36,961 nt of DNA from Deltaproteobacteria bacterium (GCA_016234405.1 JACRCC010000047.1:1-36961); one strand, 5' to 3'. Numbered from the stretch's first letter, positions 7,778 through 16,711 are shown. Translations and numbers: made by a program. The notes: generated from the letters alone by a model not told the origin.

Positions 7778-8965
7778 ATGGTATTGAAAGAAAAAAACAT
7801 AATACTCGGGGTAACGGGCGCGATATCCGCGTACAAGGCGCTTTTTCTTACACGATTGCTCGTGAAGGCCGAGGCGCGCGTATGGCCTGTTATGACCAAA
7901 TCCGCCGCTGAATTCGTAACGCCGCTTTCTTTTTCCACGCTCGCCAAAAAAGAGGTCTACCGCGATTTGTTTCAGCTGAGCGAAGGGACGAAGATAGGGC
8001 ACATCGAGATTGCCGAAAAGGCCGACCTCATAATCATCGCGCCCGCTACCGCCAACATAATAGGAAAAATCGCCTCCGGCATAGCGGACGACCTCTTGAC
8101 GACCATCGTCATGGCCGCAAAGGCCCCTGTTTTGATTGCCCCCTCCATGAACTGCAATATGTGGGAAAATAAAATAGTGGCGGGCAATGTTGAAAAATTG
8201 AAAAAACTCGGTTACACCTTCGCAGGCCCTGACGCCGGAGGACTCGCCTGCGGATACGAAGGCAAGGGCAGGCTCGTTGCCGCCGAAGACATAATCGAGG
8301 CGGCTTTGGATATCCTCTCGCCCAAAGACCTCACGGGAGAAAAGGTGCTTGTTTCCGCCGGCCCAACGAGAGAGGCCATAGACCCCGTGAGGTTCGTATC
8401 CAACGCATCATCGGGCAGGATGGGCTATGCCATAGCAATGGCCGCGAGGAGGAGGGGCGCCGAGGTTGTCCTCATAAGCGGGCCCTCGCACTTGCCGCCC
8501 CCTCATGGCGTTACGTTCGTGCGGGCCGTGAGCGCGGAGGAGATGTATGATCTGTGCGTAACCCACTACCCGCAGTCAACGGTCGTCATCATGGCCGCGG
8601 CCATAGCGGATTACAGGCCCGCCACGCGGTATGATACGAAGGTCAAAAAAGACGCGGACAGGTTGAACGTCGAGCTTGAGAGAACCGCCGACGTCCTCAA
8701 GCACATGGGTAAAAAAAAGAAAAAAGACCAGACCCTCGTGGGTTTCGCCTTAGAGACCGAGGATCTCGAAAAAAACGCCAAGAAAAAATTGAAGGATAAA
8801 AACCTCGACCTTGTTATCGCAAACGGGGCGGCCGGACTGGACAGCAAAGTAAACGAGGTTATGATGATAAACCGCGAGGGCGACGTCGAGCTGCTTCCGT
8901 TGCTTCCGAAAGACGAGGTCGCCGACAGGATACTCGACACGGTTATAAAACTCAAGGGCAGTTGA
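7778..8965 (+). CDS. coaBC: Bifunctional phosphopantothenoylcysteine decarboxylase / phosphopantothenate-cysteine ligase
   Basis: This 395-residue protein performs two consecutive steps of coenzyme A synthesis. The N-terminal flavoprotein domain (CoaC) shows GVTGAISAYKA near the start, IGHIEIAEKAD with the catalytic His region, APATANIIGK, and the substrate-clamp motif APSMNCNMW (usually PxMNxxMW). GLACGYEGKGRL follows with the Cys of the flap. The C-terminal CoaB domain starts around residue 185 with VLVSAGPTREAIDPVRFVSN, followed by SSGRMGYAIA and ending with a VNEVMMI-type nucleotide site. Length is normal for the fusion. The leader carries a dispersed GC-rich repeat. Confidence 0.95.
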   Translation: MVLKEKNIILGVTGAISAYKALFLTRLLVKAEARVWPVMTKSAAEFVTPLSFSTLAKKEVYRDLFQLSEGTKIGHIEIAEKADLIIIAPATANIIGKIASGIADDLLTTIVMAAKAPVLIAPSMNCNMWENKIVAGNVEKLKKLGYTFAGPDAGGLACGYEGKGRLVAAEDIIEAALDILSPKDLTGEKVLVSAGPTREAIDPVRFVSNASSGRMGYAIAMAARRRGAEVVLISGPSHLPPPHGVTFVRAVSAEEMYDLCVTHYPQSTVVIMAAAIADYRPATRYDTKVKKDADRLNVELERTADVLKHMGKKKKKDQTLVGFALETEDLEKNAKKKLKDKNLDLVIANGAAGLDSKVNEVMMINREGDVELLPLLPKDEVADRILDTVIKLKGS

Positions 8966-8989
8966 AAATAAAGCAACCGCGCAAACATT

Positions 8990-10669
8990 GTGAAAACCCC
9001 CGCCACATCCCGATGTAACCTCGTATCCCCGCTCCTGTTGGTTTTTGTCTGCCTTTTTGCGGGGACCGGCGATGCGCAGGACCGCCGCACGCAGACCCAA
9101 GACGCGGGCAGCTCGTCCATGCGTCAGTCTATTTCGGAGGCCGAGAGGGAGCATATAATATCGGACTACGGTAAGCTGAAGGATGAGTATGTCAAGAGTC
9201 TTAAGGAGATAGAAGAACTTAAAAAACAGCTCGACGGGTTGAAGCGCGCGGGGGAACTCAAACAGGGCGCGGCCCCTAAGACGGATGACGAGAGGATGTT
9301 TCAGGCGGTTACGTGGTTCGAGGTGGGCTACAGACACAGCCTCAAGAACGAATACGACGAGGCGATAGTGGAGTACACTAAGGCGATATTGACGCATCCC
9401 GGCATGGCCGAGGCATACAACAACAGAGGGATAGCCTACAAGAACAACGGGAGGACCGACCTTGCGATAAAGGACTACGACGCGGCCATTGCCATAAATC
9501 AGGATTACGCCGACGCCTATAACAACAGGGGCATCACCTACGCTCAGACCGGGAAGAGAGACTTGGCGCTTAGGGATTACACAAAAGCCATTGCGCTGCG
9601 TCCCGGTTTTTCGGAGGCCTACAGCAACAGAGGCGACATATTCTACGCCGCCGGACAATTCGACGCCGCGCTAAAGGATTTCAACAAGGCCGTCGAGTTC
9701 AAACCCGACCATGCCCTCGCCTACAACAAGCGCGGCGGGGCGTATGTGAGCGTGGGCGATTACAAATCCGCCGTAAACGACTTCACCCGCGCCGTGGAGT
9801 TAAAGCCCGACTACGACACCGCATATTACAACAGGGGTCTCGCGCATGATACTAACGGCATGACCGACCTTGCCGCCGCGGATTACGGTAATGCCATCGA
9901 GCTGAACCCCGGCAATACCGCCGCCTACAACAACCGGGGCGCGGCATATAACGACAGGGGTCTGTATGACCGCGCCATAGAGGACTTCAATAAGGTCATC
10001 TCCCTTAACCCCCGGCACCCTTACGCCTTCAACAACCGCGGGCTTGCTTATGCCATGAAGGGCAACTACGACAAGGCGATAGAGGATTATAACGGCGCGG
10101 TCTTCTTAAACCCAACGGACGCCGCGCTTTACGTAAACCGCGCAAACGCCTACAAGAAAAAGGGGCTGATGCAGCTCGCGGTGGAGGACTACAATAGAGC
10201 CGTCTCGCTCAACAAGAACTTCGTCGAGGCGTTTAACAACAGAGGCGACATCTTTTATTCAAGCGGGGATTTTGACCGGGCGATAGAGGATTTTACGAAG
10301 GTCGCAGCCTTGAACCCCAAGCACCCGTTTGCATTCAACAACAGGGGGATGGCCTTTGCGGCCAAGGGCAAGTTCGACAAGGCCATCGAGGACTACGGCA
10401 GGGCCATAGGGTTGAACGCTAAAAACGCGGCGGCGTACATGAGCAGAGGCAGCGCCTTTGACTCGAAGGGCATGCTCGACAAGGCCATAAGCGATTACAA
10501 CTCGGCTATCTCGATAAAGGGCGATTACACCGAGGCGTATTACAACAGAGGCATCGCGTATTACAAAAAAGGGGCTAAAGACAAGGCCGTAGCGGATTTC
10601 AAAAAGGCCTGCGGCCTCGGCGCCGACTACGGGTGCGAGAACGCAAAGGCGTTGGGGGAGGGGAGGTAG
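8990..10669 (+). CDS. Exported protein with 13 tetratricopeptide repeats
   Basis: This 559-residue protein has a GTG start. An N-terminal hydrophobic signal segment (about 11-30, ending near GDAQ) is followed by a Q/S-rich linker and a short coiled coil (about 48-85). Then come 13 consecutive 34-residue TPRs up to the C-terminus, most with the AYNNRGIAY...A..DY..AI.LNP pattern. The end, a GADYGCENAKAL segment, resembles Sel1-type caps. TPR arrays are protein-interaction scaffolds; here it is probably periplasmic or envelope-attached. It lies 24 bases after coaBC and is followed by a hairpin-T-tract terminator. No enzymatic domain is visible. Confidence 0.88.
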   Translation: MKTPATSRCNLVSPLLLVFVCLFAGTGDAQDRRTQTQDAGSSSMRQSISEAEREHIISDYGKLKDEYVKSLKEIEELKKQLDGLKRAGELKQGAAPKTDDERMFQAVTWFEVGYRHSLKNEYDEAIVEYTKAILTHPGMAEAYNNRGIAYKNNGRTDLAIKDYDAAIAINQDYADAYNNRGITYAQTGKRDLALRDYTKAIALRPGFSEAYSNRGDIFYAAGQFDAALKDFNKAVEFKPDHALAYNKRGGAYVSVGDYKSAVNDFTRAVELKPDYDTAYYNRGLAHDTNGMTDLAAADYGNAIELNPGNTAAYNNRGAAYNDRGLYDRAIEDFNKVISLNPRHPYAFNNRGLAYAMKGNYDKAIEDYNGAVFLNPTDAALYVNRANAYKKKGLMQLAVEDYNRAVSLNKNFVEAFNNRGDIFYSSGDFDRAIEDFTKVAALNPKHPFAFNNRGMAFAAKGKFDKAIEDYGRAIGLNAKNAAAYMSRGSAFDSKGMLDKAISDYNSAISIKGDYTEAYYNRGIAYYKKGAKDKAVADFKKACGLGADYGCENAKALGEGR

Positions 10670-10784
10670 GGGTACGGTTAGTTCTTATATCTCTCGTTCC
10701 CGAGAAGTTCCGTCCTGAGACCATTATCTGCCCTAGGGAAGCTCTGATTTATTCACTTTCTTTCTGTCATTCTGAGGGCATTAT

Positions 10785-10807
10785 TAGGGACACTTCCCTA
10801 TTTTTTT
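10785..10807 (+). terminator. Rho-independent terminator after the TPR gene
   Basis: TAGGGA (10785-10790), CACT loop, TCCCTA (10795-10800), then seven T (10801-10807). It lies between the TPR gene and the convergent antitoxin gene. Confidence 0.6.
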
Positions 10808-10808
10808 G

Positions 10809-11090
10809 TCAAGCCAGTTCTATTTTTAGATTTTTTCCCACCGCAAGGGCCGCCCTTTCCAATGTTTGCAGGGTAACGGAGACATTCGTTGGATCAAGGA
10901 GCCTGTCAAGCGCCGAGCGGCTTGTGTTCATTTTTTCAGCTAAGGCGGATTTGGAAAGTTTTGCGCGCTTCATTTCCAATCCAATCTGATAGGCGATTAT
11001 CCTTTTTATTGCGGCAGCTTCCGTATCCGCGCGGAGGCCTTCTTCTTCAAGGAAGGCGTCGAAGTTGGAACCTAAATGTTTGTTTTTCAT
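10809..11090 (-). CDS. higA: XRE-family antitoxin (HigA-like)
   Basis: This 93-residue protein contains a helix-turn-helix of the XRE/Cro class: MKRAKLSKSALAEKMNTSRS followed by ALDRLLDP and a short C-terminal helix. It overlaps the upstream toxin gene by 4 bases, so the two are translationally coupled in the toxin-first order typical of higBA modules. The antitoxin would neutralise the toxin and repress the shared promoter, which should lie upstream of 11452. The symbol is by family resemblance and gene order. Confidence 0.8.
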   Translation of the reverse strand: MKNKHLGSNFDAFLEEEGLRADTEAAAIKRIIAYQIGLEMKRAKLSKSALAEKMNTSRSALDRLLDPTNVSVTLQTLERAALAVGKNLKIELA

Positions 11091-11452
11091 TTTTTGCCTC
11101 TTTTGTAATTCCCAAGACGGGCCAATGCCGTCTTGAGTTCGTTTAGCGGCGTCTTTTGGGACTTCTTTATAATACCGTGCAGCAGTATCATGTAATCGTC
11201 ATCCACCGTAAAGAATATCCGCGCAATGCCGTTTTCTGCTGCAGTGCGAACCTCCCATAGGTCTTTGTCAATCTTTCTTATCAGCGGCATCCCCAACGGC
11301 CAGCCGAGTTGAATGGTCTTGATGTCTTCGCCGATTTGCCTTTTGTGCTCACGGGGAAGTCCTTTGAGCCACATCCTAACCGGTTCGTTACCTGACTCGG
11401 TGCGATAGAAAATGACCTTAAGGATGAACTCGATTTCAACCATTCTTCCCAT
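11087..11452 (-). CDS. higB: HigB/RelE-superfamily toxin (phage-derived Gp49-like)
   Basis: This 121-residue protein has the features of Gp49-like/HigB mRNA-interferase toxins: an N-terminal strand FYRTESGNEPVRMWLKGL, a basic helical segment with KRQIGEDIKTIQLG, IDKDLWEVRT, IARIFFTVDDDYMILLHG and a C-terminal KKSQKTP. Toxins of this group cleave mRNA on the ribosome. The start may be the ATG at 11452 or the one at 11443; neither has a strong Shine-Dalgarno. The pair is flanked by dispersed palindromes (about 10690 and 11577), consistent with a mobile or hotspot location. Confidence 0.82.
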   Translation of the reverse strand: MGRMVEIEFILKVIFYRTESGNEPVRMWLKGLPREHKRQIGEDIKTIQLGWPLGMPLIRKIDKDLWEVRTAAENGIARIFFTVDDDYMILLHGIIKKSQKTPLNELKTALARLGNYKRGKK

Positions 11453-11552
11453 TGTATCATTTTTGGCACATCTGTCAATTGTTAATTCATAGGCATTATC
11501 AAAAATAAATTCGTTTCATTTATAGCAGTTTTGCATTACGTCTCCTTGTTTG

Positions 11553-11601
11553 GAAGCGGAGCTTCTCAGTCAATTGCGTTCCCGAGCAGAGCTTGGGAAC
11601 G
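11553..11601. repeat. Dispersed hairpin repeats between the toxin and radical SAM genes
   Basis: Two small palindromes: GAAGC-GGA-GCTTC at 11553-11565, and an 11-base-arm hairpin at 11577-11601 beginning CGTTCCCGAGC and ending GCTTGGGAACG (one G-T wobble). The CGTTCCCGAG arm recurs on the other side of the toxin-antitoxin pair at about 10693-10702. The rest of 11453-11698 holds no supportable gene. Confidence 0.55.
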
Positions 11602-11698
11602 AGGAATATTCTTGCGCGTCCCCCGCCTTCAAACCCCTTGAGCTTTCTAACGGTTTTTGCTATCTTGTTCTAAGCAGCCCGCACAGGGACCATCCTCC

Positions 11699-13174
11699 AT
11701 GAAGATAGCGCTAATCACCCCCAAAAACGACATCTATAACGAAAAGACCTTTTACGATTACAGGTTTTATTCCCAATTTCTTTTTACGAAGAAGTATTTC
11801 TCGTATCTGCTGGCCATACCCACGCTCGTTTCCCTTACACCGCCGGAGCACGAGATAAAGATATTCGACGAAAATATCGAAGACATTGATTTCGATTTTC
11901 CGGTTGACCTCGTGGGCATAAGCGTAAGGACTATCTTCGCAAAAAGGGCCTACGAGATAGCGGACAAGTATAGGAGCCTCGGTATAAAGGTCGTGCTCGG
12001 GGGCATACACCCCTCGATGTGCGCGGAAGAGGCGCTTGGGCACAGCGACAGCGTGGTCGTGGGCGAGGCAGAGGCGGTCTGGGCGGGGTTGTTGTCGGAC
12101 GCGCAGACGGGAAACCTCAAGAGGGTCTACAAGAGCGGCGTAAAGTCCGACCTCAAGCAAAACCCGGCCCCCGGCAGGCGCGCGCTTGCAAGAGACAGGT
12201 ATTTTTCGGACATAGTCCAAACCACCAAGGGCTGCCCCTTCCACTGCGAGTTCTGCTCGGTCTACGCATACGACGGCACGACTATAAGAAACAAGACCGT
12301 CGAGCAGGTCGTTGTGGAGATAAAGGAACTTTGCAAGGACGCGGCGGGGTTCAAGAAAAAATCCATATTCTTCGCGGACGACAACATCATCGCCAACAGG
12401 AAGTTCGCAAAGGAACTTTTCATCGCCCTAAAACCCTTTAACCTCAACTGGTCTTGTCAGGCGTCAATCAACGTGTCCAAAGACCCTGATATGCTGCGGC
12501 TCATGAGGGAGGCCGGGTGCGGGGCCATCTTGATAGGGTTCGAGTCCATTTCCGACAAGAACCTCGCCCAGATGGAAAAGGGCGTGAACCAGAGGCACGA
12601 CTATATCGAGGCAATAAAAACCATACAGGCGCAAGGCATACTCGTGCACAGCTCATTTATAGTCGGCTACGATTTTGACACAAAGGAGTCGTTTGACGAG
12701 CTTGCGGGCTTCATCGCGCAGACGAACCTCCTTATGCCCGTGATAAATATTTTGACGCCGTTTCCGGGCACGAAACTTTTTAGCCGCATGGAGAAAGAGG
12801 GCAGGATTTTGCACAAAGACTGGAGCAAGTACAACACCAAAAACGTGGTCTTCAGACCTAAGCTCATGACGCCCGAGGAGCTTTACGAGAACTACACGAG
12901 GCTCATAAAAAAGGTCTATTCCTTCGACGAGATACGGAGAAAGCTCGAACACTACTGGGAGGAGGATTTCTGGCGCAGGTCGAATGAGATAGACCCGATA
13001 AAGTTCAAATACAGGCTCCTCTTCGCGGTCCGGCTCGTAAGTTTCATGTTCTCGGCAAACGCGGCAAGGGCGGCGTTCATCATGCGCCTCCTGCCGAGAC
13101 TCTTCCGTTCCCGCGTGAGGGTCTCCACCATATTGACGCTCATGGCCTATAACGACTACGCTTACTCGACGTAA
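11699..13174 (+). CDS. B12-binding-type radical SAM protein (DUF4070-like C-terminus)
   Basis: I place the start at ATG 11699 because the protein then opens with MKIALITPKND, a typical start of the cobalamin-binding-like domain; the frame is open upstream to a TTG at 11657. The 491-residue protein has an N-terminal Rossmann/B12-binding-like domain (GISVRTIFAKRAYEIA; VVLGGIHPSM; VVVGEAEAVW), then the [4Fe-4S]-SAM motif GCPFHCEFC (C179, C183, C186), a TIM-barrel core (FADDNIIANRKFAKEL; GFESISDKNL; HSSFIVGYDFD), and a C-terminal region with FRPKLMTPEELYENY as in DUF4070 proteins. These enzymes do radical methylations, rearrangements or ring chemistry; the substrate cannot be told. It stands alone and ends at a strong terminator. 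Confidence 0.88.
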   Translation: MKIALITPKNDIYNEKTFYDYRFYSQFLFTKKYFSYLLAIPTLVSLTPPEHEIKIFDENIEDIDFDFPVDLVGISVRTIFAKRAYEIADKYRSLGIKVVLGGIHPSMCAEEALGHSDSVVVGEAEAVWAGLLSDAQTGNLKRVYKSGVKSDLKQNPAPGRRALARDRYFSDIVQTTKGCPFHCEFCSVYAYDGTTIRNKTVEQVVVEIKELCKDAAGFKKKSIFFADDNIIANRKFAKELFIALKPFNLNWSCQASINVSKDPDMLRLMREAGCGAILIGFESISDKNLAQMEKGVNQRHDYIEAIKTIQAQGILVHSSFIVGYDFDTKESFDELAGFIAQTNLLMPVINILTPFPGTKLFSRMEKEGRILHKDWSKYNTKNVVFRPKLMTPEELYENYTRLIKKVYSFDEIRRKLEHYWEEDFWRRSNEIDPIKFKYRLLFAVRLVSFMFSANAARAAFIMRLLPRLFRSRVRVSTILTLMAYNDYAYST

Positions 13175-13193
13175 GACCGGCGGTCAATGAGAT

Positions 13194-13231
13194 AAAAAAG
13201 CGGCTGCGCCTTACGGCGCAGCCGCTTTTTT
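13194..13231. terminator. Bidirectional Rho-independent terminator
   Basis: A perfect 11-bp stem GCGGCTGCGCC/GGCGCAGCCGC (13200-13225) with a TTAC loop, flanked by six A upstream and six T downstream. It lies between the convergent radical SAM gene and the minus-strand periplasmic gene and can serve both. Confidence 0.92.
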
Positions 13232-13248
13232 GCGCGCGATGCACGGTT

Positions 13249-13596
13249 CTAAATGCCGAGTTCTTTTTCCATGTCCTCGGTCTCTTTTTTGAACTTCTTT
13301 TTGCTTTTTTCGTCCTTATGGAGGGCTTTTTCGTCTTCTTTGAGTCTTGCCCCGGCCCTTGTTTCCTTGGCTTTGTTTTCGGCCAACCTGAAGCAATGTA
13401 CGGCGTCATCGGAGTAGCCGGCCGCAAGAGAAGAATCACCGCGTTTTTCAGCTAAGGCCTTGAGCTTGTCAAGGCGGGCGCGGTCGCCGGCAATTTGAAA
13501 GTATTTTTTTGCCGATTCGAGTCCATGCGCATACGGCGGCGCGGTCATCGAGGCAACGAGGTCGTCCCCGCGTTTTACGGCCCGCGAATTTATCCG
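13249..13596 (-). pseudogene. C-terminal remainder of the 13597 gene, separated by an in-frame TAG
   Basis: Reading on past the TAG at 13599-13597 in the same frame gives 115 further codons without interruption, ending at 13249. The sequence is helical and lysine-rich at the end (KKKFKKETEDMEKELGI) and continues the style of the upstream gene. An ATG at 13548 could start a 99-residue protein but has no Shine-Dalgarno. The simplest reading is one roughly 380-residue protein cut by a nonsense codon; stop-codon readthrough is a less likely alternative. Confidence 0.55.
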
Positions 13597-14391
13597 CTAG
13601 GCTTCATCCGCGTTTTCGAATACCTTCTGCCAGTCTTGCGCAAGCTCTAAAAGCCTATCGGACGACTTTTCTTGGGAGAACGCATCAATGACTTTTTTGT
13701 TGAAGTTCTTGTCTTCGCGTTCAAGGAAGCCGGCGATGTTCTTAGAGGCAATGCCCTTCAACTCCGCTGTATAAGCCGCCTCGCTGGGGACAAGTTTGAT
13801 TATGACGCCATCCCTATCCCGCGTTCCGGTCACAGCTTTTTTTGCCTCTTTGACCGCTTCAATGTCTTTAGGGTCGGCCCTTACGGCCTTCATTATAACC
13901 CTTGCGGCGTCTTCATATTTGCCGGCTTCATTAAACCACCTGTAAGCTGAGGCGCGGGGGTTGGCTTCCAATCTGGCGCCGGAGCCCTGTTCGCACAGGG
14001 CTATATACTGGACGAGGTTTTTAGGAGCTTCGGAGTCTTTACGACTGAAAGAATATATTTTTTCGCACTGTGCGTCTGGCTTGAGGACGTAGTATCTCTC
14101 ATTATTATAGAGTCTGCCCGCGGTTTCCGCCTTTGAGGCCATGAGGATGAGCATACGGGACCGGCCCCCTGCCGCATCTTTGTCGGCGCACTGGGCGTTT
14201 CTGTAGTGAAGATACGCGTCGAAAGTCTTGCCTGCGGCTTCCGCCGCCTTAGCCAGCTTCACTTCACGGTTGGAGATTATTTCTTCCTCGGTAGAGCACG
14301 CTTCTACGTCGTCGGCAAACGCGGGAGCCGAGAGGGCTAAGAGCATGGACGCCGCAGCCGCAAATACAAAAACTTTATAGATAGGTCGCAT
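13597..14391 (-). CDS. Unrecognised exported helical protein, likely truncated by a nonsense codon
   Basis: I choose ATG 14391 because it opens a good signal peptide (MRPIYKVFVFAAAASMLLAL, cleavage near SAPAFA) and has AAGGG 6 bases upstream; the frame is open further upstream. The 264-residue product is helical with Ala/Lys/Glu-rich repeats reminiscent of TPR- or Sel1-like solenoids (for example AYRWFNEAGKYEDAARVIMKA). The family is not recognised. It ends at TAG with the same frame open for another 115 codons, so the gene is probably longer. It lies 31 bases downstream of the DUF4412-like gene, suggesting one envelope-related operon. Confidence 0.65.
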   Translation of the reverse strand: MRPIYKVFVFAAAASMLLALSAPAFADDVEACSTEEEIISNREVKLAKAAEAAGKTFDAYLHYRNAQCADKDAAGGRSRMLILMASKAETAGRLYNNERYYVLKPDAQCEKIYSFSRKDSEAPKNLVQYIALCEQGSGARLEANPRASAYRWFNEAGKYEDAARVIMKAVRADPKDIEAVKEAKKAVTGTRDRDGVIIKLVPSEAAYTAELKGIASKNIAGFLEREDKNFNKKVIDAFSQEKSSDRLLELAQDWQKVFENADEA

Positions 14392-14422
14392 TATATACCC
14401 TTGTGTTTTGGAGAAAAACGGT

Positions 14423-15109
14423 TCAGTACCCGCGTCTTCCGCGCCGCCGCCCGCGCTCGGCATCACGCTCTCCGGCCTCTGTGCCCGCGTCGCGCATCAT
14501 GCCGCCGAATGACATTGGTTTGTAACCCGCCGGTATCTCGAAGAGCGACTGGTCCTGACGGCCGACCTTCAGGTCTGAAAGTTCCGTCTTCATGCGCATC
14601 TTGTGGCCGGAGCCTTTTGAAACCATATCCGTCTTTACGGCGATCCCTTCCTTGCTCATCCAGACGTACCCGCCCATGGCCGTGCCGTCCTGCATCTTCA
14701 TGACGACCTTTTTCTTTGTGGTCGCAATTCCGTTGATGGTCTCGGAGCCCATGTCGCCGCCTTCTATCTTCATGCTGGAGGCGTCCATCTCTTTGTTGCT
14801 GTCTTTGTCGGAACCCATCTTCGACTCCATGTACATCCTCTCATTCGGCATGAGCATCCAGGTCAATTTCTTGTCCTGCCGGATTATCATTATGTTTTTT
14901 TGTCCGCCCGTATGCATCTCTCTGCGTTCTTTGTTGGGCGTGTGAAAGACCTTGCCCTTTATAGTCGTATCATCGGTCTCCATGCTGGTTGCGGCGGAGT
15001 ACTCGGCCTTGGATTCCGGCATGCCGCCGGCTTGGGCATAACCGTAGACGGCCGTTGCCGTCAGAAACGCGGCAATGACGGTTAAAGCGGAATTCATGAT
15101 TTTTTTCAT
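14423..15109 (-). CDS. DUF4412-like exported protein
   Basis: This 228-residue protein has a strong AAAGGGGGAAT Shine-Dalgarno and a signal peptide (residues about 1-27, ending in AQA). The mature part is Met- and Lys-rich. It has lipoprotein-carrier-like beta strands: KNIMIIRQDKKLTWMLMPNE, then YVWMSKEGIAVKTDMVSKG and FEIPAGYKPMSFGGMM, which resemble DUF4412 proteins, a LolA/LolB-like fold. The C-terminus is a short Arg/Gly-rich tail (ERGRRRGRRGY). Function unknown; probably binds a hydrophobic or envelope ligand. It is the first gene of the pair with the truncated 13597 gene. Confidence 0.72.
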   Translation of the reverse strand: MKKIMNSALTVIAAFLTATAVYGYAQAGGMPESKAEYSAATSMETDDTTIKGKVFHTPNKERREMHTGGQKNIMIIRQDKKLTWMLMPNERMYMESKMGSDKDSNKEMDASSMKIEGGDMGSETINGIATTKKKVVMKMQDGTAMGGYVWMSKEGIAVKTDMVSKGSGHKMRMKTELSDLKVGRQDQSLFEIPAGYKPMSFGGMMRDAGTEAGERDAERGRRRGRRGY

Positions 15110-15234
15110 ATTCCCCCTTTTTTCTCGCGCAGCGATGAAAACGCGCGCATTTTTGGTTGAAAAAACGCTTAACGCAACGTCATTCTAATCAAGTCCGATG
15201 AGAAAGTCAAATGCCTTGAGAAAGGGCGGCATGC

Positions 15235-16485
15235 CTAAAACTTCACCCCCATAAAACTCAAAAGAAGCAGTCCGTTGAGGCCTATTATAATGGCCCCGCA
15301 GATGTACATCAGGAGGTTTTCGTATCTGCCGTTGGCGAATTCGCCCATGACGCGGCGCGAGCGCGTTAATATGATAAGCGGGATTATCGTGAGCGGGAGC
15401 TGGAGCGACAAGACGACCTGACTCCAGATGAGCGCCTTGTAGGAATCGGTGAGGAAGATTATCAGGACGATTGCCGGGGCCGCCGTTATAAAGACTCCGG
15501 TGCGGAACCACGGCCGGTGAGGGACGACTTCCTTTCCGAGAAAACCCGTAAAGACCGTGCCTCCGGCGAGGCACGCGGTTATGGATGACGATATGCCAGC
15601 GCAAAGGAGCGCGGCGGCGAATACCGCCCCTGAGAGGTTTCCGGCGAGCGGGCGCAGGGTCTCGCCGGCCTGCGCGACGTCGTCTACGGAGACGCCGTTT
15701 CTGAAAAAGACCGCTGCCGCGACTACGACCATGGCGCAGTTTATGAGCCACCCCGCGCCCATTGCAAGAAGGGTGTCGAGGAATTCGTATCTCAAGAGCC
15801 GCCGCTTCCTCTCCGGCGTGGAGGCCGACCAGTTACGCCTTTGAATTACCTCGGAGTGGAGATAGAGATTATGCGGCATGACAACCGCGCCGAGTATGCC
15901 CATGGCAATGAAGATGCTTCCTGAGTCTATCGTGGGAATGACGGCCCCCGCAGCGGCCATAGGCAAATCGGGCTTCACGATGAAAATCTCTATCAGATAA
16001 CAAAAGCCGATTATCGAGATAAAGGCTATGATGAGGTGCTCGATCGAATCATATTTTTGAACGGACACGAGGGTGAGCACGACAACGCCCGCTATGACCG
16101 CCGAGGCGGCAACAGGTATGCCGGTGAGGAGCATTAGCCCTATTGCCGCGCCGAGAAATGTGGCCAGGGCCGTGGCGATACACGCCGCCATTATGGAGAC
16201 GCCGAAGAGCCAGTTCGCCCACGCAGGGAAGTGCCTCCTGCAGGCCTCGGCCAGACATTCGCCCGTAACGATGCCGAGATGAGCGGCCATGTGCTGCAAG
16301 AATATGAGCATGAGGGTGGAAAGCGAGACCACCCAGAGGAGCGCGTAGTTGAAAGACGACCCTGCCGCGATGTTCGTTGCCCAGTTGCCCGGATCTATGA
16401 AGCCGACGGTGACGAGAAAACCGGGGCCGAGGTAGCCAAGGAGCTCTATGTCAATTGCGAATCTTTTTTTGAGTTTTTCTATCAT
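15235..16485 (-). CDS. mntH: Nramp-family divalent metal (Mn2+/Fe2+)/H+ symporter
   Basis: This is a protein of about 416 residues with roughly 11 transmembrane helices. The family's metal site is intact: DPGN in TM1 (about residues 31-34, in GFIDPGNWATN) and MPHN in TM6 (GAVVMPHNLYLHS). I choose the ATG at 16485 because the distance from start to DPGN then matches MntH proteins; the frame is open to 16554. Neither start has a good Shine-Dalgarno. The transporter imports manganese and related metals with protons at the inner membrane. It is divergent from the gcv operon. A CDF exporter with a manganese-type site pattern lies elsewhere in this window (34215). Confidence 0.9.
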   Translation of the reverse strand: MIEKLKKRFAIDIELLGYLGPGFLVTVGFIDPGNWATNIAAGSSFNYALLWVVSLSTLMLIFLQHMAAHLGIVTGECLAEACRRHFPAWANWLFGVSIMAACIATALATFLGAAIGLMLLTGIPVAASAVIAGVVVLTLVSVQKYDSIEHLIIAFISIIGFCYLIEIFIVKPDLPMAAAGAVIPTIDSGSIFIAMGILGAVVMPHNLYLHSEVIQRRNWSASTPERKRRLLRYEFLDTLLAMGAGWLINCAMVVVAAAVFFRNGVSVDDVAQAGETLRPLAGNLSGAVFAAALLCAGISSSITACLAGGTVFTGFLGKEVVPHRPWFRTGVFITAAPAIVLIIFLTDSYKALIWSQVVLSLQLPLTIIPLIILTRSRRVMGEFANGRYENLLMYICGAIIIGLNGLLLLSFMGVKF

Positions 16486-16636
16486 GGTTGAGCATGGTTG
16501 AGCGTGTGTCTCTGATTCGATTCCAAAATCAGCGACGTATGCGCGCATAAGCATATCACAAAGAAGTCCAATGCGCCGAAATCCTTGCCGCGCACGCGGT
16601 CCTTACGGGCGTCTCCCGTGAGCGCGGTTTTTTTCT

Positions 16637-16665
16637 TTGACATTTTATTTTCTTTTGGTAATAAT
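16637..16665 (+). promoter_or_regulatory. Sigma-70-like promoter of the gcv operon
   Basis: TTGACA (16637-16642), 17-base T-rich spacer, AATAAT (16660-16665); with a 16-base spacer TAATAA also fits. It lies about 75 bases upstream of gcvT. I looked for a glycine riboswitch between here and gcvT and found none of its conserved elements. Confidence 0.65.
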
Positions 16666-16711
16666 TCTGTTGCTTAATCAATCGAGAGGATTTTTACGGA
16701 GGGCACACGGG

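Noticed and set aside
9390-10640. Direct DNA repeats in the TPR gene as a CRISPR or satellite array
   Set aside because: The 102-base periodicity is explained by 34-residue TPR units; the repeats are diverged at DNA level and fully coding.
13249-14391. Pyrrolysine or other recoding of TAG
   Set aside because: TAG ends other genes here and no recoding machinery is visible; a nonsense mutation is simpler.
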